From assembly GCA_028622995.1 (NCBI GenBank), contig JAJQJQ010000018.1, positions 1,922,001 through 1,986,000 of the forward strand: a DNA stretch of 64,000 bases. The letters run 5' to 3'. A program made the position numbers and the translations under genes. The notes under the pieces were generated by a model. The model searched no databases and was not told the DNA's origin. It worked only from the letters and a program-made list of their open reading frames with translations. Below are positions 10,955-22,300 of this stretch, piece after piece (position 1 is the first letter of the stretch; each line of letters opens with the position of its first letter). Origin of the DNA: Panagrolaimus kolymaensis (lineage: Eukaryota; Nematoda; Chromadorea; Rhabditida; Panagrolaimidae).

Positions 10955-11245
10955 GGTTCTCAAGATTATGCCAGTGGGGATAAGGACATGATCGGTTCTC
11001 CCAAATATGCCAGCGGGGATAATGACATGAGTGGTTCTCCCAAATATGCCAGCGGGGATAATGACATGATTGGTTCTCCCAAATATGCCAGCGGGGATAA
11101 TGACATGATTGGTTCTCCCCAATATGCCAGCGGGGATAATGGCATGATCGGTTCTCAAGATTATGCCAGCGGGGATAATGACATGATTGGTTCTCCCAAA
11201 TATGCAAGCGGAGATAATGGTATGATCGGTTCTCCCAAATATGTT
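10955..11245 (+). repeat. 39-bp minisatellite, eight copies
   Basis: GGTTCTC recurs at 10955, 10994, 11033, 11072, 11111, 11150, 11189 and 11228, exactly every 39 bp. The core GGTTCTC...CAAATATGCC resembles GGTTCTCAAATACCC of the family B 36-mer, so the arrays are probably related. A frame from ATG 10802 stays open to 11248 with the 13-residue period MIGSPKYASGDND, but the minus strand is also open in two frames, as expected of any 3n-bp repeat without stops. Confidence 0.93.
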
Positions 11246-11289
11246 TAAAAACAATCGGTTCTCATTTATTTTAAAAACTTTTACGTACT

Positions 11290-11373
11290 CATAATAAAAA
11301 ACTAGAACCAGCCGTCAATCGCGAAGCGATTTACAGTTATCTCTACCGAAGACTTTTTGATTGGTTCTCCTAG
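11290..11373 (+). repeat. Truncated family B unit end with GAA hairpin
   Basis: Order and content match the family B tail: AATCGC-GAA-GCGATT (perfect, 11317-11331), CGAAGAC, then GGTTCTCCTAG. This is a lone repeat end, about 1.1 kb from the main array, abutting the first readable exon of the next gene. Confidence 0.7.
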
Positions 11374-13021
11374 TTTTAGTTGTAAGAAAAAGAAAGGTAA
11401 TCGTCGTAGTAATGGACCTGATTATTTGAAGCATCGCCTTGTTCCTTTAAGTCAATGTGAATTTAGCGTAAACGATAATGGAACTTCCCGTATTCTTGTT
11501 CGGGATAAAAGCAATTCATCCATTGGTCGAATTTATGCTTTTCATACAAGAAATAATAAAAATGAAACGATTTATTATTGTAAGGTTTGTAAACCAGAAA
11601 GATATATTCCTGTTACGGTTTGTGATGAAGGCAAAAGGGTTTATGAAGCGCCATATGAAAGACATTTGTCACAATGCATTCCACAAAATTTTGCATTATT
11701 ACATGTTGAAGGAAATCAAATTCATCGAAAACCCAAAATGTACGTTGGATTCCTTGTTATTTTTGTTTTTAAAAATGATTTTCTAGGACCAACTCATCAT
11801 TTACTGCTTCAGGCTCATCTTCAAGACTAAAAGCTTCCCTCAAGTTACGACTACAAAGTTTAAAAACGAATGAAACACGAAAACGCTCTAAATCTCCTAG
11901 CTTCAGACACGGCGGCCATGTAAAAATTGAAAGTATGTGCATTGTCCCCGATGGATATTGGCATATGGAAAATCCAGATAAAATTGACAAAGAATCAAAT
12001 TTATGGATATATAATGATGCTGAAAACAAATTTGGAAGAGAATTTGGATTTCGTTATCCTTTTAAAGGTGGCTATGTTTTTTACTGTAAAAGTTGTAAAG
12101 GACTTACAAAGACTGGCCAAAAAGCAAAAGCCTTTTTTCAAACTTACAATGGAAATATTGTTATTAAAGAAAGCAAACATTACACTACTTGTAAACCCTA
12201 TGACCACAAATCAACACTTGAACCATATCATTCAAAAGTCATTGTTAATAAAGAACAAAAAAAGTAAGGCTTTTTAAAAGATTTATTAAGCCTTGAGAAA
12301 TTTTCTTTATTTAAAACTCTTATTTTTTAGACCATCTCAAGCTTCCGTTGTTAATGATGCTAACATGGAAGAACCATTCCCAAATATACCTCGTGCAGCA
12401 GAAACTTCCATTTTAATCTTGAAGCCGATTATTTTGTTGCCTGGTCAAAGTGTATATTATTCAGGTCCAACAGCCGCATTAATTCTTGATTGTGCTGACA
12501 AATTTGGATTTGAAATTAAGCCACTTGATTTTTGGACAAATATTCGCTCTATTTTGGAAATTAAAAATGGTTATATTCCATCACAAACTCATCCTATTAA
12601 TACAGATTGTGATTCAGGATTCCGTGGGATTTCTTTATTTTTAACAAGTTGCGAAGAAAATTATAGTCGCATAAGAATGGCATTAAAAAAGTATTTCTTG
12701 AATAACTTCAAGCAGGGTAAATTTTTAGTTTCTCTTCACCTTTATTCACCTGTATAAATTTTGTTTTCAGAAACACTTTTTGCAGATGGAATGGCTCTTA
12801 CTGCAGAAGTTTATCAAGAAACTCTCGTAGCTGAAGAACTTACAAATCTTCAATTAGCGATCATATGTCAAATGATAAAAATTCGTATTGGAGTTTTCAC
12901 TGATGAAACCCTTGAACTTTATGGAAGTTGGCAAGACAGTTCGCTTCCTTCAATGCTTTTACAAAAAACTATCGATGGTAAATTTGAGCCTGTTTTAGCA
13001 ATCAAGGAATATAGTTCTTAA
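11374..13021 (+). CDS. Protein with two CxxC...HxxxC modules and a degenerate OTU-like domain; 5' end unresolved
   Basis: Exons up to 11739, then 11787-12263, 12331-12716 and 12771-13021; introns of 47, 67 and 54 bp join in frame to give about 490 residues. The first exon lacks an in-frame ATG. Acceptors CTCCTAG (before 11374) or TTTTAG (before 11380) imply an upstream exon or trans-splicing, unless the 5' end was lost to repeat DNA. Two zinc-finger-like modules are visible, YYCKVCK...HLSQC and FYCKSCK...HYTTC, reminiscent of FLYWCH/WRKY-type fingers. The C-terminal 200 residues resemble an OTU fold (DSGFRGISLFL, then NLQLAIICQMIKIRIGVFT). However, the OTU motif NCxFR reads DSGFR, so the nucleophilic Cys is replaced by Ser, and no late catalytic His is evident. 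A DNA-binding or TE-derived protein with a dead protease fold is inferred. It could instead be an unrelated nematode-specific family. Confidence 0.55.
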
Positions 13022-13179
13022 TTCTTTTGCTTTTATTATTTTCTTGAAGTTTCTATGTTGCGCTTGTAATTGATTGTCATAATAAATATGTGTAGTTGGA
13101 GAAAATTATAATTTAAATATTCTTTTATTATTTTTTTAGTGCAATAAATAAACAATAAATTACTATTTTTCTTTAAACG

Positions 13180-14844
13180 TTATTTAAAGCCCATATTAAA
13201 TCCTTTAATTTCATTTTCAATAGCATAAGCCCTATATAAATTTGATTCTTCTTCAGTAGGCTGTTTCCTCTGATAGGTCATGGGACGAGGAATTGGTCTT
13301 TGATAATTTTGTGGTGTAAAATTTAAAGGAGCTGCATGCAACATAAAGAACCTCCTCCTTTGAAAACAATCGAGAACATCTACATCGATGGCTCGATTAC
13401 AGGACAAGCCCCCGTCGACTGCTAAAAATCTTATTATAATTAAAATATTTCTATTTAGTTGCTTACAAGTACAAACCACTGTGCCACAGCTTTTAGGGCA
13501 AAGTTGTCTCACACGTTGCCAACTTCTATCACATAAACCATCCAAAGCCCATTGGCAACAATTCAATGATAAATCTTCCACGGCTCTTGATTGTTCAATG
13601 CTATAAAAAGGTCGATGCGGTAATTTATTATCCAAATCCATCCATGACCATGGTTTTCTCTGTTTTAATGTTCCAGCTCCCCTAAAAGTTAGACTTTAAA
13701 AAAGAAGCATAACAATAAAATGCAAACATCATTGACATGAAATAGGAGGAAGGCTGCTGTGTTGTATCATAAATTTCGTTATTGGGTATAAATGGAGGTT
13801 CAGTGTTTTCGAAAAAGTCTTCAGTTTTACTTTGATATTGGCCTCCTCCCGCTGTTTCACCCCAAGTTGAGCTCATTTTTGGTTGAGAATCAACATTCCT
13901 TTCATCTTCATAATCCGGCGGCATAGTCGTAAATGGAGTCGTTATAGAGTTTTGCATTAACTAAAAAAGTGTAAACTAGATTTACTTATTCTAAATAACT
14001 ATTGGCACATTTTTAAAAGTCGGAAAGCTAATTATTTGAATAATTTTCTGCAAAAGGTTAAAAACTAACATCTGGAAAATCAGTTGGAGGAGCAAAATAT
14101 GGCTCTGGCGTTGTCTGCATTAGGGGTGGTGGCAGAGTTGTGGAATCGTATTCAGAAAGTGGATTAATAGAAGGCGGCAGAGGTTCATAAGCAGGAGCCA
14201 TGGGCTGCGAATATTCAGGATCTCGAAAACTTTGGGATACAGGAGCATGAAGATTATTATTTTGTGTTACTGGCGAGAAAAAGGGTGTTGTTGTTGGAAC
14301 AGCCAACGGCATTTCCGGCTCCATTCCTGGCATTTCACCCTCGTCAATAATGTCATTACCAACTTCTTGTTTGAAAGCACTTGGTGGAGGTGGAGACGGA
14401 GTAGTCAAAGGAGCTAAAGGCAGTTGTAACGCAGGAATATCGGGATCCAAATTAAGCATTTGTTTTATTTTATCCTTGCAAGCAAGAGGCACTGCAAAAA
14501 CGACTTTCATTTATTAAGAAATAGGGATTTTAATAACCTACAATTTAGGCATCTTTGTCCAGGAAAAGTTGTTCTATCCGCTCTCTCTTGGCATAACTGT
14601 GATGAAATATCACAATCTATTTGACAATCATCTAATGCTGGCAACCAACTAGGTTCAATAAATGGATCGCCACCTAGGAAATTGAGTTTACTGTTTTATA
14701 ATTTTAATAGATTACAAACTTACATAATGCTTCGTTAGCCATAATAAATTGAAATATGGGTCTAACAACATTTTCACAAAATATAATACTAAAATAATAA
14801 TTAAATAAAATGAAAACAATAGATAATAAATTTTTAAATATCAT
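13180..14844 (-). CDS. Secreted ShKT-domain protein with Pro/Thr-rich linker
   Basis: Six exons (14844-14724, 14673-14542, 14491-14070, 13960-13728, 13681-13467, 13421-13180) give 454 residues. The start ATG 14844 lies 7 bp after a TATATTTTAG acceptor and opens a hydrophobic signal peptide (MIFKNLLSIVFILFNYYFS). Next come a Cys-rich N-terminal region (CQIDCD...CQERAD...CLN...LACKD), a long Pro/Thr/Glu-rich linker (residues 100-320), and a C-terminal ShKT-like domain, CCQWALDGLC...CPKSCGTVVC. ShKT domains are common in secreted nematode proteins and cuticle enzymes, but no catalytic domain accompanies this one. The 45-bp last intron (13422-13466) is a multiple of three without stops, so its retention would add 15 residues inside the domain. 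Extracellular matrix or cuticle function is inferred. Confidence 0.75.
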
Positions 14845-17129
14845 TTGAGATCTAAAATATAATATTTGCGAATTATATAAAAAAATGAAGAGATATTTGT
14901 ATAAGCCAAAAAAAGAAGATGAGAATCACGATTATGCAAGATCGAGGATATTACATATGTCTTATTTGTGATACGTGAAGATGATGGTGGTGAAAACCGA
15001 TCCGTGAAGAAAACTTTAGAATAACTGTGACCATTCCATGATGCAAATGGGCTCAAGTACATCGTAAAAAAAGTATGTGTTTACAAAAAAATTATTTAAA
15101 TATTGAGGGAAAAAAGTGAAAAAAGGTGTCAGTGATCGAGTGAGAATATTCAAGGATTAAAAAACTAATTTAAAAATAACTCAAGAATCAAAAAATTATC
15201 TTTCAAAAGAAATATGTAGTTTTGAACGGTAATGAAAAAGATGGCTTGATCTTCTGAATAAAATTTGGGAAAGAACGAGAAGAAAAGAAAAAACAAATAA
15301 AAACTGTCGAACATCAAACACTTGAGAACAATGAAAGAAGTACAACTACCGTAAAGAAGGATCCATTGCCGACAGGCAGTAGTTTAGTGTTTGAACAATC
15401 CTTTTTTGAACGAATATTTGTAAAATAACTAAGTAATCTGTTTTTTTTCTTATATTTGTTTAAAATTATTTAATATAAAACCAAACGTCCAAATGTCTAG
15501 CATATAAAAAAAGTATGCATCCACCGACCTAAATAAAAAAATTAGTCGCAAAAAAAAGAACGGATATTGGCTTAATAAGTGAGTTAGGATCAAACATGTC
15601 ATCATGTTATGTTGCACCCATCAACTATAATAATAATTATAACGGTCAAAAAGTACATTTGTACATGGTTATCGATGACAACTGTTTTATAACATGCTTA
15701 ATTTGTCTTGCATGACAATTGGTCGATTTCTGGCTATGGGTCGTTTCAAAAAATAACAAAATGTCGGACGAGGTTAAAAAGATGCAACAAAACACAATAA
15801 AGAAACGACTTCTTTGAAATCAATCAATTTTATAAAGAAAACATTAAAATCTCTCGTTGTAGCATTTTACCTTTCTGGAACGCAAAATGTATTTTACAAA
15901 TTCGGTACAATTAAAATTTCAAATGCATATTTTTTATTCACACGTTACCTTAATCTAAAGAGTGAACTGAATGAACGAATATCCACGCTTTTATGAATAA
16001 AAAGAAGATGTTAGTGAACACTAAAAATAGAAAAGAAAAAAACAACTGTGAGGCGAGAATTAGAGTGAAAAAAAATGTCTAAACTTTTTAATTTATAACA
16101 GTATTATTGCAATAAACATTTTCCTCTTTATTTAATCGAGTTGGTTCTATCCAAGTTCAAATTATGCTAATCATTGTCTCTTTGCAATTTTCTCATGTAG
16201 TTACATATTTTATGTAGGACAAATACCGTTGCTTTCTTCTTTTTTTTGAATTTAAACAGAATAATAAAAGCAAGAAAATAGTTATTGCGAAATAATAATA
16301 AAAAAACTGATTCAACTCCGATGGCATTTCAAGGGTACATTCTTTTGCTTATTTCGTAACAGCTTGCGCAAGAAAAGAATTACAAAAGTTATGAAACACT
16401 GATTTTCCCATACTTTTTGATTGAGCAAAAGCAAGGTCTGAAATTTTTATGTGCTTTTTTGTCTTGTCTCTAATATTAAAAGCGTCTATCGAAGAAGCAA
16501 AAAAACTCAATGCCATTATTGTCTCAGTATTTTATTTATTTTTTTGTGATTCATTCATTTTTACTTTTTTCGGGTAAGAAACTCATCTTTTCTTCCTCTT
16601 AGATTTTTAATGCGAAAGTTCATTTTTTTCTTGCTCGCCTCTATGAAATAAAAATTATCGTTTATTTATTATTAACCAAAGATACACAAACCTGTTGTCT
16701 GATATCACTGATATATTTTTTTTGCTTCTGCGCGTTTTTATAACTTTCTCTTTCTCCCCTCGAATGTGCCTGCTGCTGATGTGAAGCGAAGGTGGTGGTT
16801 GTGGCTATTCATCTTCCTATAACGATGGGGTTTACTTTGGTTTCTTTCGTCACAATAGTTTTTCCAAACACTTTGTCAATATTAATTTTTTCTTTTACCC
16901 ATCATTTATTTTTCTCTTATTCTGTTATGTTTACTACTTTTCGTTCATCTAAAAATGACATTTTGAAACATTATTTTATTGATTTGTTATCTTAAACAAT
17001 ATCAATTAAGGTGTATTTGTATGTAAATTTTTGTTAAAGATATGCAACATTTTCTTATTACTTTGAAGCAATGAAGGTTGCATTAATTATTAATTTTATC
17101 GATTTAATATTTACTTTTAGTTAATAACA
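14845..17129. other. Gene-free AT-rich interval
   Basis: Between divergently transcribed genes. Poly-A/T tracts and scattered stops in all frames; no exon, RNA gene or repeat array that I can support. It probably contains both promoters. Confidence 0.6.
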
Positions 17130-18320
17130 ATGCAAAAAATTATTTTTTGTATCACGTTACTTTTATTTGTTATTATTGATTTTGGGATAGGAGATGGTTC
17201 TTCCTCAAATGATAGCAAGTCGATTGATTCTTTTAATGATGATTACGCAACTGGAATCGCAATTGACAGTGTGCCAATGAATGATTCTGTAGTTACAAAA
17301 AATTTAACGTATGTAATTTTTTTATAGCAATATGTTTGCAAGAATTTGTTTTTTAAGTAAAAGGCTAAGAAGAAGAGACATATTAAAAACGACACCTAAA
17401 TATTGCGCTAATAATGGAACTTATGAATATGGCAGGTGTCGATGCAAGTATCCATATACGGGTTCAAAATGTCTTGATTTTGCATGTGGTAAGCAAACAC
17501 ACATTCCATATTTTTTAGCATTTCATAATGTGCATATTTTAAGAACATGGCTTATCTGTGGGCGCTCGATATGATCCTGAAAGCCCTATTTTTGGAAAGC
17601 GGTGTCTTTGTGATGATGATTGGTCAGGAGATTTGTGCAATATTCCCATTGCAGATCAATGCAATGAGAGAGGCCAGTATATTAACGGGCATTGCCGATG
17701 CTTAGATTATTATTTTGGTAGTCGATGCCAGTATGTTGGTAAATGTGAACATGGTAAACTTAATGAAGGTGTTTGTAAATGTGATTATGGATGGGAAGGC
17801 GATTATTGCAATAAAATTGTTTGTCATCATGGATATACTAGTAAGCGTAGTTCAAATAAAATGAAATTAAAGATTAATTGTTGTTGCAGCTCCCGAAGCA
17901 AATTACTCTATATGTGTTTGCCCTCCGCGTCATACGGGTCAATTTTGTGATGAATGTTTATTAACTGGGCCTCACATTCTTGCATATCCAAATTGTACCA
18001 AAGAAATGGTACCTAAAATGGCTAAAATGTCGAGGGAGAAAGCTCATGGACAAGTAAACTCAAATTTTTTAGATCATTTAGACCAATATTTTCAGATAAT
18101 ATCCCGTCTTCTGTATATTGGAGTTGCGGTGGCTGCACTTTTCCTTCTTTTTGTTGGAATGTGGATTCTTAGATGGGGGCGAAAGAGAAATACCGAAGAT
18201 GGAAATTCGCCAAAAAGAGAATCCCCACTTCCACCAGGGCACGTTGATCTTCAACTGCTGGTTCGCCAAAAATCCAAGGAAATAAGGTTCAAAAGAAGAA
18301 GTTTACAAAATCTTTTTTGA
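17130..18320 (+). CDS. Single-pass membrane protein with EGF-like repeats
   Basis: Exons 17130-17308, 17358-17488, 17544-17840 and 17890-18320 give 345 residues. The ATG is 9 bp after a TTTACTTTTAG acceptor, consistent with trans-splicing. A signal peptide (MQKIIFCITLLLFVIIDFG) precedes an acidic Ser/Asp stretch, then at least four EGF-like modules with typical endings: CRCKYPYTGSKC, CLCDDDWSGDLC, CRCLDYYFGSRC and CKCDYGWEGDYC. A fifth, CVCPPRHTGQFC, follows. One transmembrane helix (LLYIGVAVAALFLLFVGMWIL) leads into a basic cytoplasmic tail of about 60 residues rich in Lys/Arg/Ser. A cell-surface adhesion or signalling role is inferred and I cannot name the orthologue. Introns 1 and 2 both end in AAG rather than CAG/TAG. 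Confidence 0.82.
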
Positions 18321-19370
18321 TTGATTGAATATTTTCCAGAATCAAACCAAATGGATTTCTCGAATATCATCATTCGACGTAGTAATCTATTATAATCCAA
18401 TTAATGATCTACCAATCTGATGTGTGACAGGCACACATTCATCTCATGCTTTAAATTATTGTTATTGTTGAATCTCTTTCTTTGTTTTTTAAATTCATTA
18501 TTTTGTTTTACTTAACCATAAAATTGTTAATTATATTTAAAAAATTTATTTTTTTTGTTTAAGCGCAAAGTAAAATTAATATTAATTTTAAAGAATAATC
18601 AAATTTAGAAATAAAAAAACAGATCACTGTACACAATCTTGGGCATTCGTAGCGCAATTTAGAACAAATACAATAAATAAAATTTCATTCAAATTGCAAG
18701 AATTACTAACAAAAAAAACAGACAGGAAAAAACAATAATCATCAAAACAATGCGCAGGAATATTATTATTGCAAAGGAAAAAAAGCGGGCATTTAATGAC
18801 CCGTTAAGAGAGACAATAATAAAAAAAAGGTCAGAGAGGTGGAAAAAAATATGATAAACAATTTAATAATAAAAAGACAAAAGGAAAAAAAAAACAATAT
18901 TTTCGATTAAAGTATTGTTTTTTTTAATAAACAGTTTTAAAAAAACCCGAAATTCTTGAGAAAAATAATAAAATAACAGAAAATTAAAATAAAAACTTGT
19001 TAGTAAAATTAAATATAATTATATGTAAAAATTATGAATGTGGTGAAACAAAATAGATTTAGATAGTATTCAATGTAATTTGACGAAGTTTTTGGAATAT
19101 AGGAATCCATGGTTTTTGGTGAAAATTAAAAATTACTGAACTTTAAAAAAACGACTACTAAAAAGACAACAAAAAAACGAAACCAAAAAACCACAGAAAA
19201 TGCACAACCGCAAGAATAATAAAAAAATTATATTTTCGTCACATCACACACATATTTTTTGCAAAAAAAGCTATTATTGTTTCTCCAAGTTAAATAAAAA
19301 AAATTAAAAAAGCGTTTAATTCGGTATTGAAAGCAGCGGCAACCATGTCATTTTTTTGAGTGTAAAATTG
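18321..19370. other. Gene-free AT-rich interval between convergent genes
   Basis: Contains the 3' ends of two converging genes and very A-rich sequence. The minus-strand gene reads its terminal exon from 19455 down to 19371. Nothing else is supported. Confidence 0.6.
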
Positions 19371-22300
19371 TTAAACTTCAAATTCTTCTCGATAATTATT
19401 GTTATAGCGATAAGGATCTTCATTTTGTTGCGGGTATAAGGTTGAACGAAGCATGCTTAAATAAAAAATTACTAATAAAATTACGGTCACAACAACAACG
19501 ATGCAAGGGTTAGTATTTTTAATTTATTTTTTTTTCATTTGGTTAATAATTAATTAAGTTTTTTTACAGCAAAAACAAAAAAAGTAGCGATTGCGTTAGG
19601 TTATTTAAATTTTTTGAGGTAGAAGTATTTGTTTCTTTCTTTTTTTGAATGTAAAAAAGATAGGAAAAAAATATAGAGGAGGGACAAAGTTAATAAAGAA
19701 ATTAGATGAACCTGTTGCCTGTGGCTGCAGAAACGGAATTATTTCCTGAACCAATGGGTGCTGTGGCGCCAGATCTCTGCCAATTATTATCAAGTAATGG
19801 TTGAGTTTGAATATTTGGTTGTCCAAGAATGATATTTGTTGCGGTGGTTGTTGAAGTAGATGGCTCATTTTGATCTCTATAAATTTGGTTAAAAGTATGA
19901 GAAAAGAAATTATTTTATAGCCAACATTCAAAGTCAAAAAAGAAGAAATCAAAAAACAGAGAGTTAAATTAAAAAAAAGCATTTAATTTTTTTAGTGCAA
20001 ATTGCATTTATTTTTTCTTACTAAAATCGAAAAAGTTTGGAAAAAAGATTTAAATAAAAAGTGAATTGTGTGCGCACAGAAAGTAAATACAAAAAATAAA
20101 TAATTATTATTTAAAATAATTATTACTCGAAATTTACATATATTATATTTGCGGAGATGCATAGTCTTTGAGCGTATAAATAGGGACATAATAACTGTAA
20201 AAAATTATTTGGCGAAAAATAAACAAAGCTTTTTTTTTCAAAAAGCAACAAAAATAATATATAAAAAGCTTTTACAATATATAAAACAATTTTGACACTT
20301 ACGAGCTTGGAGGGAATCGGCTTCGATGGTTGAAAACATGGGTGCCATAAATATCTGCAGGGATGACGGTATCTTGAGGACGATAAAATGGATCATCATC
20401 TCCAACTTCAATATAATCGGACGGACTAAAAAAGTAATACAAATTTACAATAAACAATTACACCAAAAATTTAGCTTCTGAATAAACTAACAGTCTATTA
20501 AACAAATACCACGTTTGGCTAACAACTAATAACAAAATAAACATGAAGAATCCGAGTAAAAGAGTAGAAAGAAGCATAACAAATGAACCAATTCTAAAAA
20601 AACAAAATAATTATCAGATTTAGAAATTTTTTGGTTTGTTGGATAACTTACACTGCATCTTTGCATACACCTTGTTTAGCAGCATGGATATCATTTTGCA
20701 TTGTGTAGCAAGAAAGAGTGGATTCCAAAGCTCCAATATTTTTGAAAGATTGGGTGATATCATTTTCAATGCGATGAATGGTATCACTGAGTTCCGATGA
20801 GCTATTAAACAACGCAGTCAACATAGTTTCTAATTTTCCTTCCATATTTTGAATTTCATTAAATCGATCACTAATTTCATTGATGGGTAAATTTGGAGGA
20901 ACATTGTTATGACTTTCCGTAACTTTACAAGTTTGATAAAACATCATGGCTTTATAAACTTCAGGGCGAAGATGACGATTAAGGAATTCATCATGAGTTG
21001 CACAAAGATCTGCATGCATTATCGTTACTGGTAATACTAATGCAATTAAAGCCCATGTTACTATAAATGTAACAATTCCAAATGCACTAAATGTTATTGA
21101 CCCTTTTCGAGATTGGCGACAAAATGAAATAACTCCAATGAATAAAACTGCGATAATAATGGATGGCAAAACAACATAAAATGTCCATCTAAAAAATATA
21201 ATTAATTAATGGTGGCTTATTTGTTACAAAAATAAATGTTTCGATAGGAAGAAAACATAAGAGCAAAAAAAGCAATCAGTTTAAAAGCATTAAAAAAATA
21301 GAACAAAAATGTTTTTAACTAATACTCATTCATCATCTTTATTGTCAAAGATTTTTTTCTGCATTTTGTTTTGGTTGCTGCTTAATAATCTCTGGCTTTT
21401 ATTTTTATTTTTGCAAATTTTTTCCTTTCTCCTTGAAAATTCAATTGTGTTATTTTTCTATTATTAATCGAACAACAAAAACGGCAAGCATAGGAGCTTC
21501 CTGTCCCCGCTGTTCTTTTTGTCAAAAAAAAAAATTGAAATTTTCATCCAAAAAAAAATTAAAAATAATTTTGTGACAGCAAAAAAAAATTAATTATTTT
21601 TTTCACGTTGAAAGAAGTTAAAAGTACAATAGTTTTTTTCGCAAAAAAAAGGTGCTCTTATTGATCAGAAGTTAAAATTAAAAAAAGTATATATGTATAT
21701 AATTAGATTATTGATTTTCGGGCGACAGTTTGCAATTTGTCTTTTTTTTGTTATGCCATAATTAATTCCATCATTTTTCTTTGTAATTTAATCCAAGCCA
21801 TATGGCATCGAAATAGAGAAAAACAATTGAAGGAACAGAGTGTGGTCATTTTTTTTCTTCAGAACAATACTCCCTCACTTTTCTTGGTGCAATTTTTAAA
21901 AAAGGAAAAAACAGAAATCAATATGATTGGTGGAAATACACACTAACTCATTACTTCATGAGTGCACTCTTCCTCCTAAACCCGTCACTTTTTTTCTTTT
22001 TTAGCTTTGCCGCCGACAAAAAAGAGATATATTTGATGTCCATTTTTTTACTAACAGCGCAAAGTAATGCAAAAGCAAAAAAAGTAGATGTAATGTTTAT
22101 CGACAAAAACAAAAAATGGCTATTGTTGTTTTTCATTGATGCATACTGTTTTTTTTATTTTTTGAAAAGAACAAAATGTGCCGTCTGGTGACTGACTAAT
22201 GGTGAGAGCAACGAGCGAGATCACTGTCATATCGTCAAGACATGATCGAGGTCAAAAAATATTCTATTCGGCACTCATTTTTTCTTTTCCTTTATTTTTT

